From contig CAJUAN010000014.1 in assembly GCA_910584715.1 (NCBI GenBank), positions 1-64,000 of the forward strand: a DNA stretch of 64,000 bases. Reading direction: 5' to 3'. This stretch comes from an uncultured Oscillospiraceae bacterium. GTDB lineage: Bacteria > Bacillota > Clostridia > Oscillospirales > Ruminococcaceae. Position numbers and translations under genes: made by a program. This document shows positions 44,791 to 52,770 of the stretch, in pieces. Position 1 is the stretch's first letter. Every line of letters begins with the position of its first letter. The notes beneath the pieces were generated by a model. The model was not told the DNA's origin and did not search any database. It was given only the letters and a program-made list of their open reading frames with translations.

Positions 44791-44819
44791 TTGCAAATGA
44801 TGTAACGGTGTTGTATAAT
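44791..44819 (+). promoter_or_regulatory. Promoter of the HD-domain gene
   Basis: TTGCAA (44791-44796), 17 bp, TATAAT (44814-44819). Its start point near 44826 leaves almost no leader for the ATG at 44831, which argues for the start at 44870. Confidence 0.8.
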
Positions 44820-44869
44820 GAATATAACGAATGTCCCGAAAAGGACAAAAAGGAGTTGATCGGCAAAAA

Positions 44870-45424
44870 ATGCTTAACGCTATCGGTTCAAAGGTGGATC
44901 TGAGCGACGGAGAAGCCTCCGACTACCACTACCTTGTGGCAGACCTGCTTGAAAGCAAGACCGTTCGGCAGATGATGGAATACACCCACCACGGAGACAC
45001 TACTTGTTTCCAGCATTGCCTGAACGTTTCATACTATAATTATAAGGTGTGCAGATTTTTCTCGCTTAACGAGCGCGCGGGCGCAAGGGCGGGACTGCTC
45101 CACGATCTGTTTCTGTACGACTGGCATACTTACAGGCGCAGCAAGGGGGAACGTCTCCACGGCTTCACCCATGCGAAAACCGCTCTGAAAAACGTAAGGG
45201 AGAATTTTTACGTTTCCGATCTGGAAAGCGATATGATCGAGAAGCATATGTTTCCCCTCAATATCACCGCTCTTCCCAAGTACCGCGAGACACTTGTAAT
45301 AGTCCTTGTGGACAAATACTGCGGTCTGCTGGAAACGGTTATCCCACGGCTTAAAAAGCTGTCGCCGCCTTTCCTGAAGCTTATGGCAAAGCGCGGCAGG
45401 ACTGCTGCAAAAGCCGCAAAATAA
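44870..45424 (+). CDS. HD-domain hydrolase-like protein
   Basis: A 184-residue HD-superfamily protein. Metal-ligand His and HD residues appear in 'CFQHCLNVSYY' and 'GARAGLLHDLFLYDW', with a later His (HMFPLN) and Asp (VDKYCG). Such small HD proteins are usually metal-dependent phosphohydrolases; substrate unknown. The ATG at 44870 is chosen because AAGGAG lies upstream and the promoter excludes the earlier ATG. Monocistronic. Confidence 0.8.
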   Translation: MLNAIGSKVDLSDGEASDYHYLVADLLESKTVRQMMEYTHHGDTTCFQHCLNVSYYNYKVCRFFSLNERAGARAGLLHDLFLYDWHTYRRSKGERLHGFTHAKTALKNVRENFYVSDLESDMIEKHMFPLNITALPKYRETLVIVLVDKYCGLLETVIPRLKKLSPPFLKLMAKRGRTAAKAAK

Positions 45425-45431
45425 TAAAAGC

Positions 45432-45472
45432 AAACCGGATACCGTATTTAGGCGGTATCCGGTTTTTATTTT
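45432..45472 (+). terminator. Terminator of the HD-domain gene
   Basis: AAACCGGATACCG (45432-45444) pairs with CGGTATCCGGTTT (45453-45465), followed by TTATTTTT. Confidence 0.93.
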
Positions 45473-45473
45473 T

Positions 45474-45531
45474 ATAATTGTCAACCGATATAAAAATAAT
45501 TGTTGACAATTATAAAAATATGTGGTATAAT
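45474..45531 (+). promoter_or_regulatory. BirA-type biotin operator over the bioY promoter
   Basis: Inverted repeat ATAATTGTCAAC (45474-45485), 16-bp gap, GTTGACAATTAT (45502-45513), the layout of BirA sites. The -35 TTGACA (45503-45508) is inside the right arm; TATAAT (45526-45531) follows at 17 bp. Repression by biotinyl-BirA is inferred. Confidence 0.82.
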
Positions 45532-45588
45532 ATTTTCCGGAGGCAAAGGTTTCGCTTCCGGAATTTTTATTTTGATAGGGATGATACT

Positions 45589-46143
45589 ATGAAAAACTTT
45601 ACCGTGCGCGACATGACTTTATGCGCGTTATTCACAGCAATAATTGCCGTATGTTCCCAGATAAGCGTGCCAATGACAGTGCCGTTTACCATGCAGACCT
45701 TTGCGATCTTCTGTACTCTCGGTATTCTTGGCGGAAAGCGGGGGACTGTCTCTATCCTGCTGTATGTTATACTTGGAACGATAGGCATACCCGTTTTTGC
45801 CGAATTTTCGGGAGGCTTCGGGATAGTCCTCGGGGCGACGGGGGGGTACATAATCGGCTTTGTTCCCATGGCTCTTATTTATTGGGCTGCCGAAAAATTT
45901 TTCGGTAAAGGGCTTCCTGTGATCATAGCTTCAATGGCTGCGGGGCTTTTTGTGCTCTACGCTTTCGGAACGTTTTGGTTTATGTGGGTCTATACAAAAA
46001 ATACCGAAGCGGTGGACTTTTTCACGGCGTTGAAGTGGTGCGTGCTGCCGTTTATTGTTCCCGACGCGGTCAAAGCCGCCCTTGCGATCTTTGTGGCGGG
46101 GAGGGTCTCAAAGTATGTCAATACAAAAAGACAGCCCGCATAA
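45589..46143 (+). CDS. bioY: Biotin transporter S component BioY
   Basis: A 184-residue membrane protein with six hydrophobic segments and the BioY landmarks 'TIGIPVFAEFSGGFGIVLG' and 'GGYIIGF'. It binds biotin as the substrate-specific part of an ECF transporter; the shared energising EcfAA'T genes are not here. The ATG at 45589 follows GATAGGGATGATACT; earlier in-frame codons overlap the promoter. A BirA-type operator predicts biotin repression. Confidence 0.92.
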   Translation: MKNFTVRDMTLCALFTAIIAVCSQISVPMTVPFTMQTFAIFCTLGILGGKRGTVSILLYVILGTIGIPVFAEFSGGFGIVLGATGGYIIGFVPMALIYWAAEKFFGKGLPVIIASMAAGLFVLYAFGTFWFMWVYTKNTEAVDFFTALKWCVLPFIVPDAVKAALAIFVAGRVSKYVNTKRQPA

Positions 46144-46513
46144 ATCTTTTCCGCTCCGTCCGCACCACCTGCTATGCACGGAATTTTTCAAGGGGTACGG
46201 TTACAGCGACGAGTTTTCGGCGAATATGTCCGAAGTGATTTCAATGATGAATGCTGACGACCCTGAAGTGACTCTTACAGCAGAAGCGGACATTATTTGC
46301 CGCGGCTGTCCCCATAATAAGGGAGGCATATGTGATTCGCGGGAAAAGGTGTGCCGTTACGACCTTTCGGTATTGGAACTGCTGGGCGTTTGCGAGGGTA
46401 ATACGTCTTTATGGTCTGAGCTGAAACGGTCAGCCCGAGAAAGGATAATCGCGGCAGGGAAGCTGTCCCGGATTTGCGGGGATTGTCAGTGGTTTTATAT
46501 CTGCGGAAAATAA
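46115..46513 (+). CDS. DUF1284 family protein
   Basis: A 132-residue Cys-rich protein with the DUF1284 hallmarks 'LRPHHLLCTEFFKGYGYSD', 'ADIICRGCPHN' and a C-terminal 'CGDCQWFYIC'. The paired Cys suggest an Fe-S cluster or zinc; function unknown. The ATG at 46115 lies inside the end of bioY (29-bp overlap) with GGGGAGGG upstream, so the two genes form one operon. Confidence 0.8.
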   Translation: MSIQKDSPHKSFPLRPHHLLCTEFFKGYGYSDEFSANMSEVISMMNADDPEVTLTAEADIICRGCPHNKGGICDSREKVCRYDLSVLELLGVCEGNTSLWSELKRSARERIIAAGKLSRICGDCQWFYICGK

Positions 46514-46527
46514 AAAATAACAAAAAC

Positions 46528-46562
46528 AAAATGGTACGCGCAATTACAGCGCGTACCATTTT
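46528..46562. terminator. Bidirectional terminator
   Basis: AAAATGGTACGCGC (46528-46541) pairs perfectly with GCGCGTACCATTTT (46549-46562). It serves the bioY operon on the plus strand and rubrerythrin on the minus strand, where T-rich sequence follows. Confidence 0.92.
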
Positions 46563-46585
46563 GTTATAATTATACTGTTCGTAAA

Positions 46586-47140
46586 TTAACCAAAGTATCT
46601 CTTGAGCAGTCCCTCAAATGCGCAGCCGTGACGGGCTTCGTCCTTAGCCATTTCGTGAACGGTGTCGTGGATAGCGTCAAGGTTCATCTGCTTAGCCTTT
46701 GCAGCCAGCTTCATCTTGCCCTCGCAGGCGCCGTTTTCAGCCATAACGCGCATCTCAAGATTCTTCTTTGTGGACGGTGTAACAACGTCGCCCAGAAGCT
46801 CTGCAAACTTAGCGGCGTGCTCCGCTTCCTCATAGGCGGCTTTCTCGTAGTACATTCCGATCTCGGGATAACCCTCGCGGTGAGCAACTCTTGCCATTGC
46901 AAGATACATGCCTACCTCGGTGCACTCGCCCATAAAGTTCTGGTTGAGACCCTCGAGTATCTCCTCGTCAGCGCCCTCCTTGCCGAGACCTACAACGTGC
47001 TGGCAAGCCCAGTTGAGCTTGTCCGCCATTGCCTCGTTGAACTTAGAGGCGGGAGCCTTGCACTGGGGACATTTGAAATCCGCGGGGAGGCTTTCTCCCT
47101 CGTAGACATAACCGCAAACCGAACAAACAAACTTCTTCAT
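46586..47140 (-). CDS. Reverse rubrerythrin (rubredoxin plus ferritin-like domains)
   Basis: A 184-residue peroxide-reducing protein with domains in reversed order: N-terminal rubredoxin (CSVC...CPQC, residues 6-27) then a four-helix ferritin-like domain with diiron ligands in 'MGECTEVGMY', 'EEAEHAAKF' and 'KDEARHG'. The order matches clostridial NADH peroxidase-type rubrerythrins used for peroxide defence in anaerobes. A PerR-like palindrome overlaps the promoter. AAGGAGG lies upstream of the ATG. Confidence 0.93.
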   Translation of the reverse strand: MKKFVCSVCGYVYEGESLPADFKCPQCKAPASKFNEAMADKLNWACQHVVGLGKEGADEEILEGLNQNFMGECTEVGMYLAMARVAHREGYPEIGMYYEKAAYEEAEHAAKFAELLGDVVTPSTKKNLEMRVMAENGACEGKMKLAAKAKQMNLDAIHDTVHEMAKDEARHGCAFEGLLKRYFG

Positions 47141-47163
47141 AATGATCGTCCTCCTTAAAAATT

Positions 47164-47202
47164 ATGATATTATAATTATATCATTTGATTTTAGTTTGTC
47201 AA
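47164..47202 (-). promoter_or_regulatory. Rubrerythrin promoter with PerR-like box
   Basis: Minus strand TTGACA (47197-47202), 16 bp, TATAAT (47175-47180). The -10 sits within ATGATAT-N7-ATATCAT (47164-47184), whose core resembles the PerR consensus. Confidence 0.65.
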
Positions 47203-47298
47203 GTTTTTTCTGTACAGTTAAAGTATACCATATCAGTATAGTTTTGTCAATACCGATGCTGTAATTTTTCAGAAAAACCGCATTTTTGCATACCGCAT

Positions 47299-49677
47299 TT
47301 ACTGCATCTGGGAAACTTTCAGATATATCCTGTTCCCGTCGGCCATTACCACCGCTTTGTCCCCCTTTTTGACGGTACCGTCCAGAATATTTTTGGACAG
47401 CATACTTTCCACGGTTGAGGTTATTTTGCGCCTCAGCTTTCTTGCTCCGGTTTTGTCAAGACCGTCCGCTGTAAGCGCCTCTATTGCGCCGTCGCTGAAT
47501 TCCACGGATATCTCCATTGCCTCGGCTCGTCTGCAAAGTCCCGCCAGCATTTTTCGTGCTATCTGTCCAAGCTCGGGAGAACCCAGCTTCTTGAACACGA
47601 TTATCTCGTCCAATCTGCCTATAAGCTCGGGACGGAAGCGTTCACGCAGGGCTTTAAGCACGTCGGACTTTACGGAGTCGGAGTCGTCCCCAGAGTGTGA
47701 GAAGCCTACGGATTTTTTGTCCCCCAAAAGCTCCGCGCCCACGTTTGAGGTGAGTATAACAACAGTGCTTCTGAAGCTGACCCGCCTGCCCTTGCTGTCG
47801 GTGAGGATACCGTCCTCCATTATCTGGAGCAGGATATTGCTTACATCGCTGTGCGCCTTTTCGATCTCGTCAAAAAGTATGACGCTGTAAGGCTTTTTCC
47901 GAACTTTTTCGGTAAGCTGTCCGCCGTCCTCGCAGCCCATATAGCCCGGAGGCGCGCCTATCAGCTTGCTGACGCTGTGCTTTTCCATATACTCGGACAT
48001 ATCAAATCTGATAATGGAATTCTCCGTACCGAAAAGACATTCCGCAAGAGCCTTTGAAAGCTCGGTCTTGCCCGCCCCGGAGGGCCCTGTAAAGAGGAAG
48101 CAGCCCATGGGACGGGAGGGGTCTTTAAGTCCAGCGCGGCTTCTGCGGATAGCGTCCGCAACCGCTTCCACAGCTTCGTCCTGACCGATGACCCGCTTTT
48201 TCAGTTCGCTTTCAAGCTCCAAAAGCCGCTTGCTTTCGTCGGCGGTAAGCCTTGTCACCGGTACCCCTGTGGCGAGGGAGACCACCTCCGCAATGCTTTC
48301 TTCCGTGACTTCTATTGCGGGAGCTTCGCTGTCGCTGTACCAGCTTGTGCTGCCACGCTTTACGCTGTCGCCGCTGTTGCTGTTACAGCTTAACCCTGCG
48401 CAGGTCTCCGTTTGCCTTTCAAGCATTCTTTTGAGATTTTCCGCAAGCTCGCTGAGGGTCCTCGGCGATTCGGCGCATTTCATCTTCGCCCGCGACGAGG
48501 CCTCGTCTATAAGGTCTATGGCCTTGTCGGGCAGGAACCTGTCGGGAAGGTACCTTACCGACATGGAAACCGCCGCCTTTACCGCGCTGTCCGTAATGGT
48601 AACGCCGTGGAAATCCTCGTAGCAGCGTTTGAGCCCGCCGATAATGCTCAGCGCTTCCTCTTCGCTGGGCTCCCGTATCAACACCTGCTGGAAGCGGCGT
48701 TCGAGGGCGCTGTCCTTTTCAATGAACTTGCGGTACTCCTCAAGGGTGGTCGCGCCTATTATCTGTATCTCTCCGCGGGCAAGCTGAGGCTTGAGGATAT
48801 TCGCCGCGTCGATCGCGCCCTCCGCGGCTCCCGCGCCCACCACAGTGTGGAGCTCGTCTATAAAAAGTATTATCCTGCCGTTTGCGGCTACCTCGTCAAG
48901 GCACTGCTTTATGCGCTCCTCAAAATCTCCTCGATATTTCGCCCCTGCAAGCATGGAGGTAAGACTGAGGGAAAAAAGCTGTTTCCCGCGAATGGCTTCG
49001 GGAACACGTCCCTCCGCAAGCATAACGGCGATCCCCTCGGCTATGGCGGTCTTGCCTACGCCCGCTTCACCAACAAGGCAGGGATTGTTTTTCGTCCTGC
49101 GGGAAAGCACCTGTATGACACGTTCTATTTCTTTTTCGCGGCAGAAAACAGGGTCGAACTTTTTCTCCCGGGCTGCTTTGGTAAGGTCCTTGCCGTACTT
49201 TAAAAGAGTGGGGGTTTTGAGATTTCCGCCGGATATGTCGTTTGCCGCCGATACGGAGCAGGCCTTGGAAAGTCCCGAAAGGCTGCCGCCTATTTCTTCT
49301 ATGATCGTTACGGCTGTGCACTGTTCCTCCCGGAGCAGCGAAAGCAGGAGATGCTCTGTTCCCGCAAGTCTGGCTCCGCTTTCGGAAGCCAAAATAAACG
49401 CTCTTTCTATAATGCGTTTTACTGACGGAGTGGCGGCTTCCCGGTCAACAAGACAGGGTTCTCCTCTGCCCACAAGAGCGGTTATTCTGCCGAGGATAAG
49501 CTCCTCCTTTATACCGCACATTTTGAATATCCCCGAAGCAGTGCAGTTCGGTTCGCTCACAAGCGACAAAAGAAGATGCTCGCTGCCCATATAGATGTGT
49601 CCCAGCCGCCCTGCCTGTATATATGCCTTGTTGATAACGATGTTGGCTTTTTTTGTAAAGCTTTCCAGATTATACAT
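47299..49677 (-). CDS. ClpC-type AAA+ protease ATPase
   Basis: A 792-residue Hsp100 unfoldase: two Clp N-repeats (1 to about 140), AAA+ domain 1 (GEAGVGKTA near 207), AAA+ domain 2 (GPSGAGKTE near 535) and a VGF motif near 660 matching the ClpP-docking loop of ClpC. The middle region lacks a clear UVR motif and is Ser/Cys-rich (about 425-450), so it is ClpC-like rather than typical ClpC. The usual ctsR-mcsA-mcsB neighbours are absent. It likely feeds substrates to ClpP. Confidence 0.88.
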   Translation of the reverse strand: MYNLESFTKKANIVINKAYIQAGRLGHIYMGSEHLLLSLVSEPNCTASGIFKMCGIKEELILGRITALVGRGEPCLVDREAATPSVKRIIERAFILASESGARLAGTEHLLLSLLREEQCTAVTIIEEIGGSLSGLSKACSVSAANDISGGNLKTPTLLKYGKDLTKAAREKKFDPVFCREKEIERVIQVLSRRTKNNPCLVGEAGVGKTAIAEGIAVMLAEGRVPEAIRGKQLFSLSLTSMLAGAKYRGDFEERIKQCLDEVAANGRIILFIDELHTVVGAGAAEGAIDAANILKPQLARGEIQIIGATTLEEYRKFIEKDSALERRFQQVLIREPSEEEALSIIGGLKRCYEDFHGVTITDSAVKAAVSMSVRYLPDRFLPDKAIDLIDEASSRAKMKCAESPRTLSELAENLKRMLERQTETCAGLSCNSNSGDSVKRGSTSWYSDSEAPAIEVTEESIAEVVSLATGVPVTRLTADESKRLLELESELKKRVIGQDEAVEAVADAIRRSRAGLKDPSRPMGCFLFTGPSGAGKTELSKALAECLFGTENSIIRFDMSEYMEKHSVSKLIGAPPGYMGCEDGGQLTEKVRKKPYSVILFDEIEKAHSDVSNILLQIMEDGILTDSKGRRVSFRSTVVILTSNVGAELLGDKKSVGFSHSGDDSDSVKSDVLKALRERFRPELIGRLDEIIVFKKLGSPELGQIARKMLAGLCRRAEAMEISVEFSDGAIEALTADGLDKTGARKLRRKITSTVESMLSKNILDGTVKKGDKAVVMADGNRIYLKVSQMQ

Positions 49678-49990
49678 AAGCTTTATCTGACCTTCCCTTT
49701 CAGAGATTGGAGTTTACGGCGGTTCCGCGAATAAAATGTACAAATTCAAGCAAAATCGCTGTAAGAGTCAGGAAGCGGCAGGCGGTATGCCTCAGTCCCG
49801 CAAATACTGTCTCTGTCACTTATTATTGCACGGTACGGTAAAATTATTTGTCGCAAACTGGAAAAATTTCCGTTTCATTTTCTGTAACCAAAATTTCGCC
49901 GCGGCATAGAATGAACTATGAAAAGCCGAACGGTACGGCAAAACGCCGCGCCGCCGCTTTCAGAATACATTATTTAAGGAGCGTATCTTT
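49678..49990. other. Intergenic region between clpC-like gene and Cys-rich mini-gene
   Basis: Holds divergent 5' regions. GGCATAGAATGA (49903-49914) resembles a mother-cell sigma factor -10 for the plus-strand gene, without a convincing -35. No CtsR-type repeat was recognised. Confidence 0.35.
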
Positions 49991-50146
49991 ATGAACTGTG
50001 GAATTTTTGGCAATGGCAACAACTGCTGCTGGATCATCATTATCCTTCTCGTTCTCTGGTTCTGCTGCTGCAATCACAACAACAGCGACTGCGACTGCGG
50101 ATGCAACTGCGGCAACAATAACAACAACGGCTGCGGCATTTGCTAA
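49991..50146 (+). CDS. Cys- and Asn-rich mini-protein
   Basis: A 51-residue protein: short polar N-terminus, a hydrophobic segment WIIIILLVLWF, then a tail of CxC and Asn/Gly runs (DCDCGCNCGNNNNNGCGIC). AAGGAG lies about 9 bases before the ATG. Composition recalls small Cys-rich spore coat or membrane proteins of Clostridia; its position beside sigK fits but does not prove a spore role. Confidence 0.7.
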   Translation: MNCGIFGNGNNCCWIIIILLVLWFCCCNHNNSDCDCGCNCGNNNNNGCGIC

Positions 50147-50206
50147 GTAAGCAAGCTTGCAGAACGCTCAGGTCCGAATAAGCGGACGCTTACGGACAAA
50201 AAGGAA

Positions 50207-50231
50207 AAGCCGGTTCTTCGGAAACCGGCTT
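50207..50231 (+). terminator. Terminator-like hairpin of the Cys-rich gene
   Basis: AAGCCGGTT (50207-50215) pairs with AACCGGCTT (50223-50231) around a TTCGG loop; the T tail is weak. Confidence 0.5.
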
Positions 50232-50267
50232 AATTCCGTTTATATGAACTGTTATCCTAATTCACGA

Positions 50268-50315
50268 TTAAAAACCGTCCCGGCGCACACAGTACGGCGG
50301 GACGGAAAGCTTCAT
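50268..50315 (-). other. 15-codon frame with strong ribosome site inside the sigK terminator
   Basis: Minus strand GGGAGGTGG lies 6 bases before an ATG opening a frame starting MKLSVPPYC and ending just after the hairpin. Probably fortuitous. Confidence 0.2.
50271..50305 (-). terminator. Terminator of the sigma-K 3' half
   Basis: CCGTCCCG (50275-50282) pairs with CGGGACGG (50298-50305); TTTTT follows on the minus strand. Confidence 0.8.
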
Positions 50316-50382
50316 TTCTGCCACCTCCCGGATAATCCGCGGACAGGCTTATGCCGATCACCGATCAGCGCCGTCCCGGAAA

Positions 50383-50808
50383 TTATTTCAGACCGCTCTT
50401 TTCTTTCCCTTTTGCGGAACCGGAGGAGCTGAAGATCGAGGTTTTGTCGTATTTTTTCTTTAGAGTCTGCAATGCTTTTTTTTCTATTCTTGACACATAG
50501 GAACGGGATATCCCAAGCCTGTCGGCGACCTCCCGCTGAGTCCGCGGAGCACAGCCGTAAAGCCCGTAGCGGTGCTTTATGACGGTTATTTCCCGCTCGT
50601 CAAGGCACTCCCCTATAAAGCGGTAAAGCTGCTCGGATTTTATGCTCAGGTCGATTTTATCCAGAATGCCGTCGTCCTCGGCGATAATGTCTATCAGGGT
50701 AAGCTGGTTTCCCTCCTTGTCGGTGTCGATAGGCTCGTCGAAGTAGACGTCCCCCGCAGATTTTTTCAGGGAACGAAAGTGCATTAGTATTTCATTTGCT
50801 ATACTCAC
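50383..50808 (-). CDS. sigK: Sigma-K C-terminal half (spoIIIC-type), interrupted gene
   Basis: About 137 residues of sigma factor regions 3-4 starting NEILMHFRSLKKSAGDV, which aligns with the middle of B. subtilis sigma-K (ENEILMHLRALKK). The rest continues DTDKEGNQLTLID and ends with helix-turn-helix 'TQREVADRLGISRSYVSRIE'. Region 2 is missing. The match to intact sigma-K begins exactly at the AATGA core (50792-50796); codons before it (GTG start at 50808) belong to the inserted element. The 5' half is not in the window. After excision the two halves would give the mother-cell sigma factor for late sporulation. Confidence 0.92.
   Translation of the reverse strand: MSIANEILMHFRSLKKSAGDVYFDEPIDTDKEGNQLTLIDIIAEDDGILDKIDLSIKSEQLYRFIGECLDEREITVIKHRYGLYGCAPRTQREVADRLGISRSYVSRIEKKALQTLKKKYDKTSIFSSSGSAKGKEKSGLK
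50792..50796 (-). other. Attachment-site core (AATGA) of the sigK element
   Basis: Minus strand AGCAAATGAAATACTAATG: the AATGA core is followed by native sigK codons (GAA ATA CTA ATG CAC). The same AATGA core lies at the corresponding place in B. subtilis sigK. The recombinase stop codon TGA is part of the core. Confidence 0.8.
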
Positions 50809-52492
50809 TCAGCGGAATTTCAAGAGTATTTACCGTATCGCCGTCGTCCGAGCCGTAAAGATATATATGAATGTTTTCGCCGTCCCAGACGATCTTTCTC
50901 ACGCAGGCTCGTATCGCCGCTCTTTTCTGCTCTGTTGACATAATATCCATTGTCTCCGCAAAGCTTGAAAGCATATCCCTCAGAACGTCAAATTCCCCGC
51001 CGTTGAGGATTTGCCGCTTTCTGATGTTTTCCAGTTCATCTATCTGCGACCTTAGTCCGTCGTTTTTCTTGTGCAGGTTTTCAATTTCTTTTATAATGTA
51101 TCCCGCCGCGGAGCTTTCGGAATTTTCCGACAGGGCTTTTGTAAGATTTTCTATCGCCTTTTCGTTTTCGGAAAAGCTTTTTTTCAGTTCCGCGACGTTC
51201 TCCGAAAAATCGCCCTTGTCCGATAAAATATCCTTTTTCGCTTTTTCCACCGACTTTACAAAAGCGGAACCGTCTTCGGAAAGCTTTTTGAGTTCGGTGC
51301 AGACGATACGGTCAAGAAGATTTCCGCTGATGTTGGGAATGGCACAGCGTTCGGAACGGCTTCTTTCCTTTGTATTGCAGAGATATGCGTAGACAAACTC
51401 GCCGTCCTTGTTGGTGCGCTTGGTGAGCTTGGGACGCATATAGTCCCCGCAGCTGCCGCAGAGAAGCAGTCCCGACAGCAGTGCGGTGTTGCTGCGAGTC
51501 CTGCGGAAGCTTTTGGAGCGGTTTTGGTCAAGACAGGTTTGCACCTTTATCCAGTCGGAGCCGCTGATTATTCCCGGGTGCTTTCCCACAGCCACTATCC
51601 ATTCGTCCTCGGGACGTATTTTGTGGGCTTCGCCGTGTTTCTGCTCGGTGCGGTTGTACGCCATTATCCCGTGTACGCCGTCAAAATCGGACTTGTCGGA
51701 AAAAAGCTCCGCGCCGCTTTCGGAAAGATACTTGTAGGCGGCTTCATCCGCGATCATATAGACGGGGTTCGTAAGGATATTTTTTATGGCAAAGCGGGTA
51801 AAGTCACGTCCGTTTTTGGTGGTAATACGGTTTTGGAGCAGGAAAGTGTCCGTCTGGGTAAGAGAGCCTGTTTCAAGAAATTTTGAAAAGATAAGCCTGA
51901 CGGTTTCCGCCTCTGTTTCAATAAGCGAAAGCTTGCAGGCTTTTTTGGATTTGCCGTCCACGGTCACATGGGAAACGCTTTCCGAGGCGTACCCCGTGGG
52001 AGTAGTTCCGCCGAGCCAGCGCCCTGTTTTGGCAAGCTCGTGCATATTGTCCCGTATGCGTTCGGCAATGGTCTCGCGTTCAAGCTGGGAGAAAACCGAG
52101 GCTATGTACATCATTGCCCGTCCCATTGGCGAGCGGGTGTCGAAGTCCTCGCGGATAGAGATAAAGGAAATGCCCAAACGTTCAAGCTCCCGGATAAGAC
52201 CCGAAAAATCGCTGATGTTCCTGCTTACGCGGTCGAGGCGGTAGCATACCACAGCGGATATCTTTTTCTCCCGCGCGTCGGACATCATCTGCCGGAACCG
52301 GGGTCTGTCTGTGTTCCCGCCGGAGAAGCCTTCGTCCTCATAGACGATCGCCGCGGCTGCTTCCTCCCGGCTGTAGCGGGAGGATATGTACTGTCTGCAC
52401 AGCTCAATCTGGTTTTCTATGCTTTCGCCTTTTCCCGTGAATTTGGATTTGCGGGAGTATATGGCTATTGTGCGGGAGTTATCCTTTAGCAT
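50792..52492 (-). CDS. Large serine recombinase, SpoIVCA-like
   Basis: A 566-residue site-specific recombinase. The resolvase catalytic domain (1 to about 150) has the nucleophile Ser13 in IAIYSRKS, 'SGGNTDRPRFRQMM' and 'CYRLDRVSRN'. A recombinase domain follows, then a zinc ribbon (LCGSCGDYM...YLCNT...RC, about 345-390) and a coiled coil (about 420-500). Its stop codon overlaps the AATGA core next to the sigma-K 3' half, the position of SpoIVCA in skin elements, so it most likely excises the element in the mother cell. GAAAGGGGAC precedes the ATG. Confidence 0.92.
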   Translation of the reverse strand: MLKDNSRTIAIYSRKSKFTGKGESIENQIELCRQYISSRYSREEAAAAIVYEDEGFSGGNTDRPRFRQMMSDAREKKISAVVCYRLDRVSRNISDFSGLIRELERLGISFISIREDFDTRSPMGRAMMYIASVFSQLERETIAERIRDNMHELAKTGRWLGGTTPTGYASESVSHVTVDGKSKKACKLSLIETEAETVRLIFSKFLETGSLTQTDTFLLQNRITTKNGRDFTRFAIKNILTNPVYMIADEAAYKYLSESGAELFSDKSDFDGVHGIMAYNRTEQKHGEAHKIRPEDEWIVAVGKHPGIISGSDWIKVQTCLDQNRSKSFRRTRSNTALLSGLLLCGSCGDYMRPKLTKRTNKDGEFVYAYLCNTKERSRSERCAIPNISGNLLDRIVCTELKKLSEDGSAFVKSVEKAKKDILSDKGDFSENVAELKKSFSENEKAIENLTKALSENSESSAAGYIIKEIENLHKKNDGLRSQIDELENIRKRQILNGGEFDVLRDMLSSFAETMDIMSTEQKRAAIRACVRKIVWDGENIHIYLYGSDDGDTVNTLEIPLSEYSK

Positions 52493-52531
52493 TGTTAAAG
52501 TCCCCTTTCGCTGTGATATATTCTATTATTT

Positions 52532-52560
52532 ATTATACCACTGTGGAATTAAAATGTAAA
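52532..52560 (-). promoter_or_regulatory. Promoter-like sequence of the recombinase
   Basis: Minus strand TTTACA (52555-52560), 17 bp, TATAAT (52532-52537). Looks vegetative; no clear sigma-E promoter seen. The remaining bases to 52696 hold nothing recognisable. Confidence 0.6.
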
Positions 52561-52689
52561 GATGAAAGGTTAAAAATGTTTTTGAATAGAATTGAGGGAG
52601 GTACATAACAATATATTTTTAAATAAATTAGTGTGATAACGATGCAGAAGTTTTTCAAATTATTGGTATAATGGCAAATACAACGAAAT

Positions 52690-52725
52690 ATAAAAACAGG
52701 CTTACGTCATTGACAAAAGCCTGCT
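52690..52725 (-). terminator. Terminator of the giant helicase gene
   Basis: CAGGCTT (52697-52703) pairs with AAGCCTG (52717-52723); TTTTTATA follows on the minus strand. Confidence 0.75.
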
Positions 52726-52770
52726 TTTATACTGCAATATCAACCGTTTGTAAAAATAGGACTTTCTGCA

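Noticed and set aside
44831..44869. Upstream ATG for the HD-domain protein
   Set aside because: It lies about 5 bases from the predicted transcription start and has no ribosome site.
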